NCBI RefSeq assembly: GCF_002204795.1 | Contig: NZ_NIXO01000028.1 | Coordinates: forward strand, 1 to 64,000 | Source of the DNA: Pseudomonas sp. K2I15 | GTDB taxonomy: Bacteria > Pseudomonadota > Gammaproteobacteria > Pseudomonadales > Pseudomonadaceae | Direction of reading: 5' to 3' | Length of the DNA stretch: 64,000 bases | Part shown: positions 18,282 through 27,232 of the stretch, piece after piece | How the letters are laid out: each line of letters begins with the position of its first letter | Position numbering within the stretch: position 1 is the first letter of the stretch | Notes under the pieces: model-generated | The model's database searches: none | The model's input: only the letters and a program-made list of their open reading frames with translations | What the model was told of the DNA's origin: nothing | Translations under genes and position numbers: made by a program

Positions 18282-18373
18282 ATGTGAGAGCGGGCTTGCT
18301 CGCGAAAGCGGTGGATCAGTCGACATCAATGCTGAATGTCGGACCCCATTCGCGAGCAAGCCCGCTCCCTCAG
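18282..18373. repeat. REPIN between hyi and glxR
   Basis: Inverted REP units (a GTGAGAGCGGGCTTGCTCGC variant at the left; GCGAGCAAGCCCGCTCCCTC at the right) surround about 45 bases. Both outer ends have diverged from the CCCACAT consensus, which suggests an older copy. It lies inside the gcl operon, where its hairpin may alter mRNA stability between hyi and glxR. Confidence 0.88.
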
Positions 18374-18437
18374 TGGATCGCCTGTGTTTAGCAGGCCGCG
18401 CCAGGCCTGCACACCTAACAATAAGAGGATTTTCGTC

Positions 18438-19328
18438 ATGGCTAAAATCGGATTTATCGGCACCGGCATCATGGGCCAACCCATGGCCGCCAACCTGCAA
18501 AAGGCCGGTCACCAACTGTTCCTTTCAGAGCATCACGGCAAGGCCCCGGCTGAGCTGATCAACGCTGGCGCGGTGGCCCTGGCCAACCCGCAGCAAGTGG
18601 CCCAGGAAGCCGAATTCATCATCGTCATGGTGCCCGACACCCCGCAGGTCGACGATGTACTGTTCCGCGCCGACGGCGTTGCCGCAGGCCTGGGGCCGAA
18701 TAAAGTGGTGATCGACATGAGTTCGATCTCGCCCACCGCCACCAAGGCCTTCGCTGCGAAGATCAACGAGACCGGCGCGCGCTACCTCGACGCCCCGGTG
18801 TCCGGTGGTGAAGTCGGCGCCAAGGCCGGCACCCTGAGCATCATGATCGGCGGCGACCCGCACACCTTCGAACGCGCCCTGCCGCTGTTCCAGGCCATGG
18901 GCAAGAACATCACCCTGGTGGGCGGTAACGGCGATGGCCAGACCGCCAAGGTGGCGAACCAGATCATCGTTGCATTGAACATCCAGGCGGTGGCCGAAGC
19001 GCTGCTGTTCGCCTCGAAAAACGGCGCCGACCCGGCCAAGGTGCGTGAAGCGCTGATGGGTGGTTTTGCCTCCTCGAAAATCCTCGAAGTGCATGGTGAG
19101 CGGATGATCAAGGGCACCTTCGATCCGGGCTTTCGCATCAACCTGCACCAGAAGGATTTGAACCTGGCACTGGCCGGTGCCAAGGAGCTGGGGATCAACC
19201 TGCCGAACACCGCCGGCACCCAACAGGTGTTCAGCACCTGCACGGCGATCGGTGGCGGTAACTGGGACCACTCGGCGCTGATCAAGGGCCTGGAACATAT
19301 GGCGAATTTTTCGATTCGCGATAAATAA
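18438..19328 (+). CDS. glxR: 2-hydroxy-3-oxopropionate (tartronate semialdehyde) reductase
   Basis: GlxR reduces tartronate semialdehyde to D-glycerate with NAD(P)H. The 296-residue beta-hydroxyacid dehydrogenase starts MAKIGFIGTGIMGQPMAANL, the dinucleotide-binding GxGxxG fold. It carries the substrate motif LDAPVSGGEVGAKAGTLSIM and the catalytic Lys region NGDGQTAKVANQIIVALNIQ, and ends with HSALIKGLEHM. The ATG at 18438 has AAGAGGA 10 bases upstream; earlier in-frame codons read through the REPIN and are not coding. Confidence 0.96.
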   Translation: MAKIGFIGTGIMGQPMAANLQKAGHQLFLSEHHGKAPAELINAGAVALANPQQVAQEAEFIIVMVPDTPQVDDVLFRADGVAAGLGPNKVVIDMSSISPTATKAFAAKINETGARYLDAPVSGGEVGAKAGTLSIMIGGDPHTFERALPLFQAMGKNITLVGGNGDGQTAKVANQIIVALNIQAVAEALLFASKNGADPAKVREALMGGFASSKILEVHGERMIKGTFDPGFRINLHQKDLNLALAGAKELGINLPNTAGTQQVFSTCTAIGGGNWDHSALIKGLEHMANFSIRDK

Positions 19329-19348
19329 CAGCCTTTGAAATGCGATCG

Positions 19349-19443
19349 AATGTGGGAGCGGGCTTGCTCGCGAAAGCGGTGTATCAGTCAGCATGGATGT
19401 CGAAGGGTAGACCGCTTTCGCGAGCAAGCCCGCTCCCACATTT
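19349..19443. repeat. REPIN between glxR and ttuD
   Basis: Two intact inverted REP units (19349-19375 and about 19417-19443) flank a spacer of about 40 bases, all in the GTGGGAGCGGGCTTGCTCGC class. It is the second REPIN inside the gcl operon; both are in intergenic gaps and disrupt no gene. Confidence 0.92.
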
Positions 19444-19506
19444 TTGACCGCGTTTCACATCGAATTTGATGCACCCCTAATAACAAGAATCCCCGGGAGC
19501 CCGCTT

Positions 19507-20787
19507 ATGTCGGTCGATCCGCAACACCTGCTTCGCGAGCTGTTTGCCACAGCCATCGACGCCGCCCACCCCCGGCAAGTCCTCGAACCCTATCTGCCCG
19601 CCGACCGCAGCGGCCGTGTCATCGTGATCGGTGCCGGCAAAGCCGCCGCCGCCATGGCGCTGGTGGTGGAAAACTGCTGGCAAGGCGAAGTCACCGGCCT
19701 GGTGGTCACCCGCTACGGCCACGGCGCCCCCTGCAAGAAAATCGAAGTGGTCGAAGCCGCGCACCCGGTGCCGGATGCCGCAGGCCAGGCCGTGGCCAAG
19801 CGTGTGCTGGAGCTGATCAGCAACCTGGGCGAAGACGACCGCGTGATCTTCCTGCTCTCCGGCGGCGGCTCTGCGTTGCTCGCCCTGCCGGCCGCTGGCA
19901 TCACCCTGGCGGACAAGCAAGCGATCAACAAAGCCCTGCTCAAATCCGGCGCCACCATTGGCGAGATGAACTGCGTGCGCAAGCACCTCTCGGCAATCAA
20001 GGGTGGCCGCCTCGCCCGGGCAAGCTGGCCGGCCACGGTCTACACCTATGCGATTTCCGATGTGCCGGGCGACCAGGCCACGGTCATCGCTTCGGGCCCT
20101 ACCGTTGGCGACCCGAGCACTTCGCAACAGGCGTTGGCGATCCTCAAGCGCTACCAGATTGAAACCCCGGCGTCGGTCCGCACCTGGCTGCAAAGCCCGG
20201 AGTCGGAAACTGTCAAACCTGGCGACCCGGTCCTCGCCCGCAGCCATTTCCAGCTGATCGCGCGCCCGCAGCAATCCCTGGAAGCTGTGGCGGTAAAAGT
20301 CCGTCAGGCAGGTTTCAGCCCGCTGATCCTCGGCGACCTGGAAGGCGAAGCGCGGGACGTGGCCAAGGTGCACGCCGGTATTGCCCGGCAAATCATCCAG
20401 CATGGCCAGCCGTTGGCGGCGCCTTGCGTGATCATCTCCGGCGGTGAAACCACCGTCACCGTGCGCGGCAATGGCCGTGGCGGGCGCAATGCCGAATTCC
20501 TGCTGAGCCTCACCGACAGCCTCAAGGGCCTGCCCGGCGTCTACGCCCTGGCGGGTGACACCGACGGCATCGACGGCTCCGAAGACAACGCCGGCGCGAT
20601 CATGACGCCCACCAGCTACGCCCGCGCCGAAGCCCTGGGTTTGAGCGCCAGCGACGAGTTGGACAACAACAATGGCTACGGTTATTTCGCCGCGCTCGAC
20701 GGCTTGATCATCACCGAGCCGACCCGCACCAACGTCAACGATTTTCGCGCCATTGTGATCCTGGAGAGCCCTGAACATGACGCCTGA
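19507..20787 (+). CDS. ttuD: Glycerate 2-kinase (TtuD/GckA, MOFRL family)
   Basis: The 426-residue protein is of the glycerate-2-kinase/putative hydroxypyruvate-reductase family. The N-terminal domain has VIVIGAGKAAAAMALVVE and RVIFLLSGGGSALLALPAAG; the central part has GEMNCVRKHLSAIKGGRLAR; the C-terminal MOFRL part has GGETTVTVRGNGRGGRNAEF and AGDTDGIDGSEDNAGAI. It phosphorylates glycerate made by GlxR to 2-phosphoglycerate, though it is often annotated as hydroxypyruvate reductase. The ATG at 19507 follows GGGAG; the longer frame to 19444 starts in the REPIN. The stop overlaps pyk by 11 bases. Confidence 0.94.
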   Translation: MSVDPQHLLRELFATAIDAAHPRQVLEPYLPADRSGRVIVIGAGKAAAAMALVVENCWQGEVTGLVVTRYGHGAPCKKIEVVEAAHPVPDAAGQAVAKRVLELISNLGEDDRVIFLLSGGGSALLALPAAGITLADKQAINKALLKSGATIGEMNCVRKHLSAIKGGRLARASWPATVYTYAISDVPGDQATVIASGPTVGDPSTSQQALAILKRYQIETPASVRTWLQSPESETVKPGDPVLARSHFQLIARPQQSLEAVAVKVRQAGFSPLILGDLEGEARDVAKVHAGIARQIIQHGQPLAAPCVIISGGETTVTVRGNGRGGRNAEFLLSLTDSLKGLPGVYALAGDTDGIDGSEDNAGAIMTPTSYARAEALGLSASDELDNNNGYGYFAALDGLIITEPTRTNVNDFRAIVILESPEHDA

Positions 20788-22192
20788 CAAGAAGGTCAAA
20801 ATCCTCGCCACGCTCGGCCCGGCCACCGACAGCATCGACGACATCCGCGAGCTGGTGGAAGCCGGGGTGAACATTTTTCGCCTGAACTTCAGCCATGGTG
20901 ATCACGCCGACCACGCACAGCGTTACCAGTGGATTCGCCAAGTGGAGCGCCAACTGAATTACCCCCTCGGCATCCTGATGGACCTGCAAGGGCCGAAGCT
21001 GCGGGTCGGGCGTTTTTCCGAGGGCAAGGTGCAACTGATTCGCGGCCAGGCCCTGCGCCTGGACCTGGACCCAACGCCCGGTGACCAGCGGCGGGTCAAC
21101 CTGCCGCACCCGGAAATCATCGCGGCCCTGAAGCCTGGCATGGACCTGTTGCTGGACGACGGCAAACTGCGCCTGCGGGTGATCACCAAGCACGCCGATG
21201 CCATCGACACCACCGTGCTCAATGGCGGCGAACTGTCGGACCGCAAAGGCGTGAACGTGCCCCAGGCGTTGCTGGAACTCAGCCCGCTGACCGCCAAGGA
21301 CCGCCGCGACCTGAGCTTCGGCCTGGAACTGGGTGTGGATTGGGTGGCGCTGTCGTTTGTGCAGCGCCCGGAAGATATTCGCGAAGCCCGCGAATTGATC
21401 GGCGACAAAGCGTTCCTGATGGCCAAGATCGAGAAGCCGTCGGCGGTGAAGCGCCTTCAGGAAATCGCCAAGCTGAGCGACGCGATCATGGTCGCCAGAG
21501 GGGACCTGGGGGTGGAAGTGCCGGCGGAAAGCGTGCCGCAAATCCAGAAGGACATCATTGGGATTTGCCGTCAGTTGGGTAAACCGGTGGTGGTGGCCAC
21601 GCAGATGCTCGAATCCATGCGTTTCTCCCCGGCGCCGACCCGTGCCGAAGTCACTGATGTTGCCAATGCGGTGGCCGAAGGTGCGGATGCGGTGATGCTG
21701 TCGGCGGAAACCGCTTCCGGCGAATACCCGCTGGAAGCTGTGTTGATGATGAGCAAGATCATTCGCCAGGTGGAAAACGGCCCGGATTACCAGGCTCAAC
21801 TGGACGTCAGCCGACCCAAGGCGGATGCCACGGTGTCGGACGCCATCAGCTGCGCGATTCGCCGTATCAGCAGCATTTTGCCGGTGGCGGTGTTGGTGAA
21901 CTACAGCGAGTCCGGCACCTCAAGCCTTCGGGCGGCGCGGGAACGGCCGACGGTGCCGATCCTGAACCTGACGCCGAACCTGTCCACGGCGCGGCGCTTG
22001 AGCGTGGCGTGGGGCGTGCATTCGGTGGTGAATGATCGGCTGCGGCAGGTGGATGAGGTGTGTTCCACGGCGCTGGAGATAGCCCAGGCACAAGGTATGG
22101 CGCAGCGTGGGGATACATTAGTGATCACCGCGGGAGTGCCGTTCGGCCAGCCGGGATCGACCAATTCGCTGCGCATCGAGACATTGATCTAA
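20777..22192 (+). CDS. pyk: Pyruvate kinase
   Basis: Pyruvate kinase converts phosphoenolpyruvate and ADP to pyruvate and ATP. The 471-residue product shows KKVKILATLGPATDSIDDIR, FRLNFSHGDHADH, the signature FLMAKIEKPSAVKRL with the active-site Lys, DAIMVARGDLGVEVPAESVP and DAVMLSAETASGEYP. The overlap with ttuD by 11 bases and its place in the gcl cluster show a glyoxylate-dedicated isozyme, which would draw 2-phosphoglycerate (through enolase) to pyruvate. The same arrangement is known in P. putida. Confidence 0.96.
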   Translation: MTPDKKVKILATLGPATDSIDDIRELVEAGVNIFRLNFSHGDHADHAQRYQWIRQVERQLNYPLGILMDLQGPKLRVGRFSEGKVQLIRGQALRLDLDPTPGDQRRVNLPHPEIIAALKPGMDLLLDDGKLRLRVITKHADAIDTTVLNGGELSDRKGVNVPQALLELSPLTAKDRRDLSFGLELGVDWVALSFVQRPEDIREARELIGDKAFLMAKIEKPSAVKRLQEIAKLSDAIMVARGDLGVEVPAESVPQIQKDIIGICRQLGKPVVVATQMLESMRFSPAPTRAEVTDVANAVAEGADAVMLSAETASGEYPLEAVLMMSKIIRQVENGPDYQAQLDVSRPKADATVSDAISCAIRRISSILPVAVLVNYSESGTSSLRAARERPTVPILNLTPNLSTARRLSVAWGVHSVVNDRLRQVDEVCSTALEIAQAQGMAQRGDTLVITAGVPFGQPGSTNSLRIETLI

Positions 22193-22197
22193 TCCCC

Positions 22198-22290
22198 TGT
22201 GGCGAGGGAGCTTGCTCCCGCTGGACTGCGCAGCAGGCCCATCTTTTGGGGCCGCTGCGCGCCCCAGCGGGAGCAAGCTCCCTCGCCACA
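22198..22290. repeat. REPIN, second class (GTGGCGAGGGAGCTTGCTCC)
   Basis: Two inverted units, TGTGGCGAGGGAGCTTGCTC from 22198 and its complement ending at 22290, flank a GC-rich middle (CTGCGCAGCAGGCC and GGGCCGCTGCGC), giving a long imperfect hairpin. The core differs from the CGGGCTTGCTCG class. It lies between pyk and the urea transporter and may act as an operon boundary. Confidence 0.9.
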
Positions 22291-22321
22291 AGATTCGGCT
22301 CCTTCCTGCAGATTATTGCTC

Positions 22322-23197
22322 ATGCACAACACACCCTGCCCCGACTGGGCCGAAGCCCTGCTCAACGGCTTCAGCCAGATTTTCCTCCAGCGCCACCCGC
22401 TGTGTGGCTTGCTGTGCCTGATGGCGATCCTTGTCGGCGCCCCGGCCCTGCTCGGCGGTGCACTGCTGGGCGGTGTCGCCGGTTTGCTCACCGCCCAACG
22501 CCGCGGCTATCCCAAGCCCGAGCGCCAGGCCGGTCTTTATAGCTACAACGGCGTGCTGCTCGGTTTGCTGATCAGCCAGCACTTCACCTGGTCTGCACTG
22601 TTACCGCCGTTGATCCTTGCGTGCGGCGGCCTCAGCGCGATCCTCACCCGCCAGTGGCTCAAACGCGCCGCCAACCCCGATGACCTGCCCGCCTACACCG
22701 CACCGTTTGTCGTGCTCGGCTGGCTGCTGCTCGGCACCCCCTCGCCCGTCGCCTTCGCCGCCAGCGAACCCGGCACCTGGGCGCTACTCTGCGCGCCGTT
22801 TAAAGGCCTCGCCCAAGTCATCCTGCTGAACCAACCCCTGGCCGGCTTGTTGATCGCCCTCGGCCTGCTGCTTGCCAGCCGCCGCGCCGCATTGTGGGCA
22901 CTGGCCGGCGCCAGCCTCGGTATGCTGATCGCCCTGTGTATGGACGAACCCGCCAGCGCCCTGCTCGGCCTGCACAGCTATAACCCGGCACTGGCCGCCC
23001 TGGCCCTCAGCCAGAATCGCCGCCAACCCTGGCTGCCGCTGATCGGCATCCTCCTGGCGATCATCCTCACACCGGGCTTCACCGGCCTGAACCTGCCCGC
23101 GCTGACCGCACCGTTTATCCTCGCCGTCTGGCTGGTGCGCGCCAGTCACCGGGTGGTGCACAAAGCCCGCATGGACAGCCCGTTCGAATCCCCCTAG
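22322..23197 (+). CDS. Urea transporter (UT family)
   Basis: The 291-residue, highly hydrophobic protein belongs to the bacterial urea-transporter family. It shows the two pseudo-repeats around LLNGFSQIFLQRHPLCGLLC, AGLYSYNGVLLGLLISQHF and the second-half LLNQPLAGLLIALGLLL, LGLHSYNPALAALALSQ. Paired SYN motifs line the selectivity filter in this fold. The ATG at 22322 gives family length; the upstream frame runs through the REPIN. Its place after the glyoxylate genes fits purine/allantoin catabolism, which releases urea and glyoxylate. Confidence 0.9.
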   Translation: MHNTPCPDWAEALLNGFSQIFLQRHPLCGLLCLMAILVGAPALLGGALLGGVAGLLTAQRRGYPKPERQAGLYSYNGVLLGLLISQHFTWSALLPPLILACGGLSAILTRQWLKRAANPDDLPAYTAPFVVLGWLLLGTPSPVAFAASEPGTWALLCAPFKGLAQVILLNQPLAGLLIALGLLLASRRAALWALAGASLGMLIALCMDEPASALLGLHSYNPALAALALSQNRRQPWLPLIGILLAIILTPGFTGLNLPALTAPFILAVWLVRASHRVVHKARMDSPFESP

Positions 23198-23228
23198 GCT
23201 TCGCTGATCTTCGATTCAGGCGACTTCC

Positions 23229-24053
23229 ATGGACAGAAACAAGCACTGGCGTGAACGTCTCTACGTCATGGTTTTTCAAAGCGACACCCCGGCCGGCCGA
23301 CGCTTCGACAGCACCCTGCTGCTGATCATCCTCGCGAGCCTTGTGATCGTGATCCTCGACAGTATCCAGGCGGTGCACGACAACTACGCGGGCGTGCTGG
23401 CCTATATCGAGTGGGGCTTCACCATCATCTTCGCGATCGAGTACGGCCTGCGGCTGTATTGCTCGCCCAAGCCGTTGCGCTATGCCTTCAGCTTTTATGG
23501 GCTGGTGGATTTGCTGGCGATCGTGCCCGGGATCCTGGCGCTGTATTACAGCGACGCGCAGTACCTGCTGATCATCCGGATCATCCGGATGCTGCGGATC
23601 TTCCGAGTGCTCAAGCTCGGCCCGTATCTTAAGCAAGCCAACTACCTGATGTCGGCGCTGCGGGGCAGCAAGCAGAAGATCGTGGTGTTCTTGCTCAGCG
23701 TCTGCACCCTGGTCACGGTGTTCGGCACCTTGATGTACGTGATCGAAGGCCCGGAACATGGCTTTACCAGCATTCCCAAGGGCATTTATTGGGCGATCGT
23801 GACCCTGACCACCGTGGGCTTTGGCGATATCGTGCCGAAGACCCCGCTGGGCCAGGTGATTTCGTCGCTGGTGATGATCACCGGTTACTCGATCATCGCG
23901 GTGCCCACCGGGATCTTCACCGCCGAACTGGCCAACGCCATGCGCGGCGAACAGCTGCAAACGGATTGCCCGGTGTGCAAGAAAAACAGCCATGAGCCCA
24001 ATGCGGCGTTTTGCTCGCGGTGCGGCAATGGGCTTTTCAAGAAAGTGGAATAA
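23229..24053 (+). CDS. Voltage-gated-type K+ channel with C-terminal zinc-ribbon motif
   Basis: The 274-residue six-helix cation channel has a Kv-like S4 helix with regularly spaced arginines (IIRIIRMLRIFRVLKL) and the K+ selectivity filter TTVGFGD near residues 194-200 between S5 and S6 (SLVMITGYSIIAVPTGIFTA). The C-terminal 35 residues form a CPVC-x14-CSRC zinc-ribbon-like knuckle. The channel should open on membrane-potential change in the inner membrane; the tail may be a cytoplasmic assembly or redox/metal module. Start ATG at 23229. No partner gene is adjacent. Confidence 0.9.
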   Translation: MDRNKHWRERLYVMVFQSDTPAGRRFDSTLLLIILASLVIVILDSIQAVHDNYAGVLAYIEWGFTIIFAIEYGLRLYCSPKPLRYAFSFYGLVDLLAIVPGILALYYSDAQYLLIIRIIRMLRIFRVLKLGPYLKQANYLMSALRGSKQKIVVFLLSVCTLVTVFGTLMYVIEGPEHGFTSIPKGIYWAIVTLTTVGFGDIVPKTPLGQVISSLVMITGYSIIAVPTGIFTAELANAMRGEQLQTDCPVCKKNSHEPNAAFCSRCGNGLFKKVE

Positions 24054-24158
24054 GCAAAGTTCTTTTTAATCTTTAAGCGACTATCCGCCCCCCGTTATAG
24101 TCGCTGGCATATTGCCCTTATGTATTTCAAAACCTTCTCGAACAACAAGGAATGAGCA

Positions 24159-25163
24159 GTGAAAAAACTCGTTAGCGCCTCTCTCCTGGCCGCCGGCCTC
24201 GCACTGGCTGGCGTCGTCCAGGCCGCCCCGGTCACTCTGCTCAACGTCTCGTACGACGTGATGCGCGACTTCTACAAAGACTACAACGCAGCCTTCCAGA
24301 AGCACTGGGCCGCCGAACATCCAGACGACAAGCTGACCCTGCAGATGTCGTTCGGCGGTTCGAGCAAACAAGCACGCTCGGTGATCGACGGCCTGCCGGC
24401 TGACGTGATCACCATGAACATGGCCACCGACATCAACGCCCTGGCAGACAACGGCAAACTGGTGCCGGACAACTGGGTCACCCGCCTGCCGAACAACAGC
24501 GCGCCGTTCACCTCGGCCACTGTGTTCATCGTGCGCAAGGGCAACCCGAAAGCCCTGAAAGACTGGCCGGATTTGCTCAAGGATGGCGTGCAGGTCATCG
24601 TGCCGAACCCGAAAACCTCGGGTAACGGCCGCTACACCTACCTGTCGGCCTGGGGCTATGTGCTGAAAAACGGCGGCGACGAGAACAAGGCCAAGAAGTT
24701 TGTCGGCGACCTGTTCAAACACGCGCCGGTGCTGGACACCGGTGGCCGTGCGGCTACCACCACGTTCATGACCAACCAGATCGGCGACGTGCTGGTGACG
24801 TTTGAAAACGAAGCCGAAATGATCGCCCGTGAATTCGGCCGTGATCAGTTCGAAGTGATCTACCCAAGCGTTTCCGCTGAAGCGGAGCCACCGGTGTCTG
24901 TGGTCGACAAAGTGGTCGAGAAGAAAGGCACCCGCGTGGCTGCCGAGGAATACCTGAAGTACCTGTGGTCGCCAGAAGGCCAGGAAATTGCTGCCAACAA
25001 CTACCTGCGTCCACGTGACCCGAAAGTGCTGGCCAAGTACACCGACCGTTTCCCGAAAGTCGACTTCCTGTCGGTAGAGAAGACCTTTGGTGACTGGCGC
25101 ACCGTGCAGAAGACCCACTTCAATGATGGTGGGGTTTTTGACCAGATCTACAGCGGGCAGTAA
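24159..25163 (+). CDS. sbp: Periplasmic sulfate-binding protein of an ABC transporter
   Basis: The 334-residue protein has a signal peptide (MKKLVSASLLAAGLALAGVV, cleaved after QAA or nearby) and the sulfate/thiosulfate-binding-protein signatures LLNVSYDVMRDFYKDYNAAF, MSFGGSSKQARSVIDGL, NPKTSGNGRYTYLSAWGY and TGGRAATTTFM. Loop residues in SSKQ and SGNGR ligate sulfate through main-chain amides in the family. The ribosome-binding site is AAGGAAT before the ATG. The permease and ATPase genes (cysTWA) are not here, so it must partner with a transporter encoded elsewhere. Confidence 0.95.
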   Translation: MKKLVSASLLAAGLALAGVVQAAPVTLLNVSYDVMRDFYKDYNAAFQKHWAAEHPDDKLTLQMSFGGSSKQARSVIDGLPADVITMNMATDINALADNGKLVPDNWVTRLPNNSAPFTSATVFIVRKGNPKALKDWPDLLKDGVQVIVPNPKTSGNGRYTYLSAWGYVLKNGGDENKAKKFVGDLFKHAPVLDTGGRAATTTFMTNQIGDVLVTFENEAEMIAREFGRDQFEVIYPSVSAEAEPPVSVVDKVVEKKGTRVAAEEYLKYLWSPEGQEIAANNYLRPRDPKVLAKYTDRFPKVDFLSVEKTFGDWRTVQKTHFNDGGVFDQIYSGQ

Positions 25164-25191
25164 ACAAATCTGACTGAATAAACCCGGTCAA

Positions 25192-25225
25192 AAATGTGGG
25201 AGCGGGCTTGCTCGCTCCCACATTT
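25192..25225. repeat. Compact REP-derived hairpin after sbp
   Basis: AAATGTGGGAGCG at 25192-25204 pairs perfectly with CGCTCCCACATTT at 25213-25225 around GGCTTGCT. This is what remains if a REPIN loses its spacer and part of each unit. It lies 29 bases after the sbp stop and between convergent genes, so it may act as a transcript end or 3' stabiliser. Confidence 0.85.
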
Positions 25226-25242
25226 GTTTCAGTGTTCAGCTG

Positions 25243-25857
25243 TTACATCGGCGGTGTGACGCCATCCTTGCCGGCAGAAATCGCCTGGGCCGTGATGCTC
25301 CCATCCGCGCCCTTCGCCGCAAACATCACCACTTTTACCCCCGGTTTCAGCAAGCTGCGATCACCCGGTTCCAGGTTGACGATCGGTACATCCTCCGGCA
25401 CCACGATCTTCTGCTCGCCACCCTTGTACTTCACCGTCAACGTCCGGCCATTACTCACCACCAGGTCACCCACGGTGCCATTGGTCATGCTGCTGCCTTC
25501 CTTCAGGTCGAACGCACGATGCCCGTCGCCTGTACCGGCCATGGCCGGTGGGAACACATGCACTTCCAGGGCGGTCAGCGAACCATCCGCATTCGGCATG
25601 GCCGCCGAACCGATGTAACTGCCAGGCTTGATGTCTTCAATCTTGGCCAGGGTGACGGCGCGAACCAACGTGTCTTTGGTCAGGTGCACGGTAACGTCTT
25701 CACCGCTGTTGACCTTGACGTGCATCGCGTCGCCGTCCATCGCGGTAATCGCACCCCGCACACCCACGCGCGGGGCATCCTGGGCCTGGGCGATGCCCGC
25801 GGTCATCAGCGCGGCCAGGCTTGAGGCCAAGAGCACCTTGTTGAATGTCATCTTCAT
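25243..25857 (-). CDS. Exported protein, DUF5666-like beta-rich repeats
   Basis: The 204-residue protein has a signal peptide (MKMTFNKVLLASSLAALMTA, cleaved at AQAQD). The body alternates short beta segments (VRGAITAMDGDAMHVKVNSG; TVHLTKDTLVRAVTLAKIED; SYIGSAAMPNADGSLTALEV) with late IVVPEDVPIVNLEPGDRSLL, as in periplasmic DUF5666-type proteins of unknown function. The ATG at 25857 is preceded by AGGA; the frame is open to 25935 but the extra residues precede the signal peptide. It is monocistronic. Confidence 0.82.
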   Translation of the reverse strand: MKMTFNKVLLASSLAALMTAGIAQAQDAPRVGVRGAITAMDGDAMHVKVNSGEDVTVHLTKDTLVRAVTLAKIEDIKPGSYIGSAAMPNADGSLTALEVHVFPPAMAGTGDGHRAFDLKEGSSMTNGTVGDLVVSNGRTLTVKYKGGEQKIVVPEDVPIVNLEPGDRSLLKPGVKVVMFAAKGADGSITAQAISAGKDGVTPPM

Positions 25858-26035
25858 GGCAGTCGTTTTCCTGTTTATGCAGTTGTGACTGAATGTATCA
25901 TCGACCTTCTGCCCGAAAGTTAACGTTTCAGTCATTAATTCCCGGCATGAGTGTTATCACCGTAAACGGCCTACTCCCGCCCAGGCCCAATCATTATTCT
26001 CGCTCGCCTCTTCCCTTCGTTTTTATGAGAACGCC

Positions 26036-27232
26036 ATGAACGCCACGCCCCACGCTACAAGCACCATGACCCGAGGCATGGTGATGCTGTTTGCGTTCTG
26101 TTGCGGCGCCATCGTCGCCAACATCTACTACGCGCAACCGATCATCGAACTGATCGCCCCGGACATCGGCCTCACCCCGGCCATGGCCAGCCTGATCGTG
26201 TCCCTGACCCAGATCGGCTACGCCCTGGGCCTGTTTTTCCTGGTGCCGCTGGGCGACCTGCTGGAAAACCGCCGGCTGATGATCATCACCACCGTGGTGG
26301 CCATCGCCAGCCTGCTGGGTGCCGCGTTCACCGAACAGCCGAACCTGTTCCTGCTGGTGTCGCTGCTGATCGGCTTCAGCTCGGTGTCGGTACAAATCCT
26401 GATTCCGCTGGCGGCGCACCTGGCGCCGGCAGAATCCCGTGGCCGCGTGGTCGGCAGCATCATGGGTGGTTTGCTGCTGGGTATCCTGCTGGCCCGGCCT
26501 GTGTCCAGCGTAGTGGCTGACCACTTCGGCTGGCGCGCAATGTTCATGGCCGCTGCAGCACTGATGGCGTTTATCAGCGTGGTACTGATGCTGACCATCC
26601 CCAAACGCCAACCGGATCACGCCGCCAGCTATGGCCAGTTGCTCGGCTCGCTGGGCACTTTGCTGCGCCGCCAGCCGCTGTTGCGCCAGCGGGCGTTTTA
26701 CCAGGGTTGCATGTTCGCCACCTTCAGCCTGTTCTGGACCGCCGCCCCGCTGGAGTTGTCCCGCAACCATGGCCTGACCCAAAGCCAGATCGCCCTGTTT
26801 GCCCTGGTCGGTGCCCTTGGCGCCATCGCCGCGCCCATTGCCGGGCGCCTGGCGGATGCCGGCCACACCCACCGCGCCTCACTGCTGGCAATGTTGTTTG
26901 CTGCGCTGAGCTTCCTGCCGGCCTTCGTGCACCCGCTGTACAGCGTGATTGGCCTGGCGGTGACGGGTGTGGTCCTGGACTTCTGCGTGCAGATGAACAT
27001 GGTCCTCGGCCAACGCGCCATCTACGCTCTCGACGCCAATAGCCGCAGCCGCCTGAACGCGCTGTACATGACCAGCATCTTCATCGGCGGCGCCTTCGGC
27101 TCGGCGATTGCCAGCAGCGTGTACGAGCACGGCGGCTGGCTGGGAGTGATGCTGGTGGGCAGCGCATTCCCGCTGGTGGCGTTGTTGCGGTTCTTGAGTG
27201 CATCGCGGCAAGTAGCGGTAGCGACCGCCTAG
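26036..27232 (+). CDS. MFS transporter
   Basis: The 398-residue, 12-helix major-facilitator protein has the loop 2-3 signature variant LGDLLENRRLMIITTVVA (Gly-Asp-x5-Arg-Arg), VGSIMGGLLLGILLARPVSS in TM5, and a long central loop with arginines (LGTLLRRQPLLRQRAFYQG). It resembles the YgaY/sugar- or drug-efflux branch, but the substrate cannot be read from the sequence. The gene ends one base before the convergent hicB stop, with no terminator between them. Confidence 0.9.
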   Translation: MNATPHATSTMTRGMVMLFAFCCGAIVANIYYAQPIIELIAPDIGLTPAMASLIVSLTQIGYALGLFFLVPLGDLLENRRLMIITTVVAIASLLGAAFTEQPNLFLLVSLLIGFSSVSVQILIPLAAHLAPAESRGRVVGSIMGGLLLGILLARPVSSVVADHFGWRAMFMAAAALMAFISVVLMLTIPKRQPDHAASYGQLLGSLGTLLRRQPLLRQRAFYQGCMFATFSLFWTAAPLELSRNHGLTQSQIALFALVGALGAIAAPIAGRLADAGHTHRASLLAMLFAALSFLPAFVHPLYSVIGLAVTGVVLDFCVQMNMVLGQRAIYALDANSRSRLNALYMTSIFIGGAFGSAIASSVYEHGGWLGVMLVGSAFPLVALLRFLSASRQVAVATA

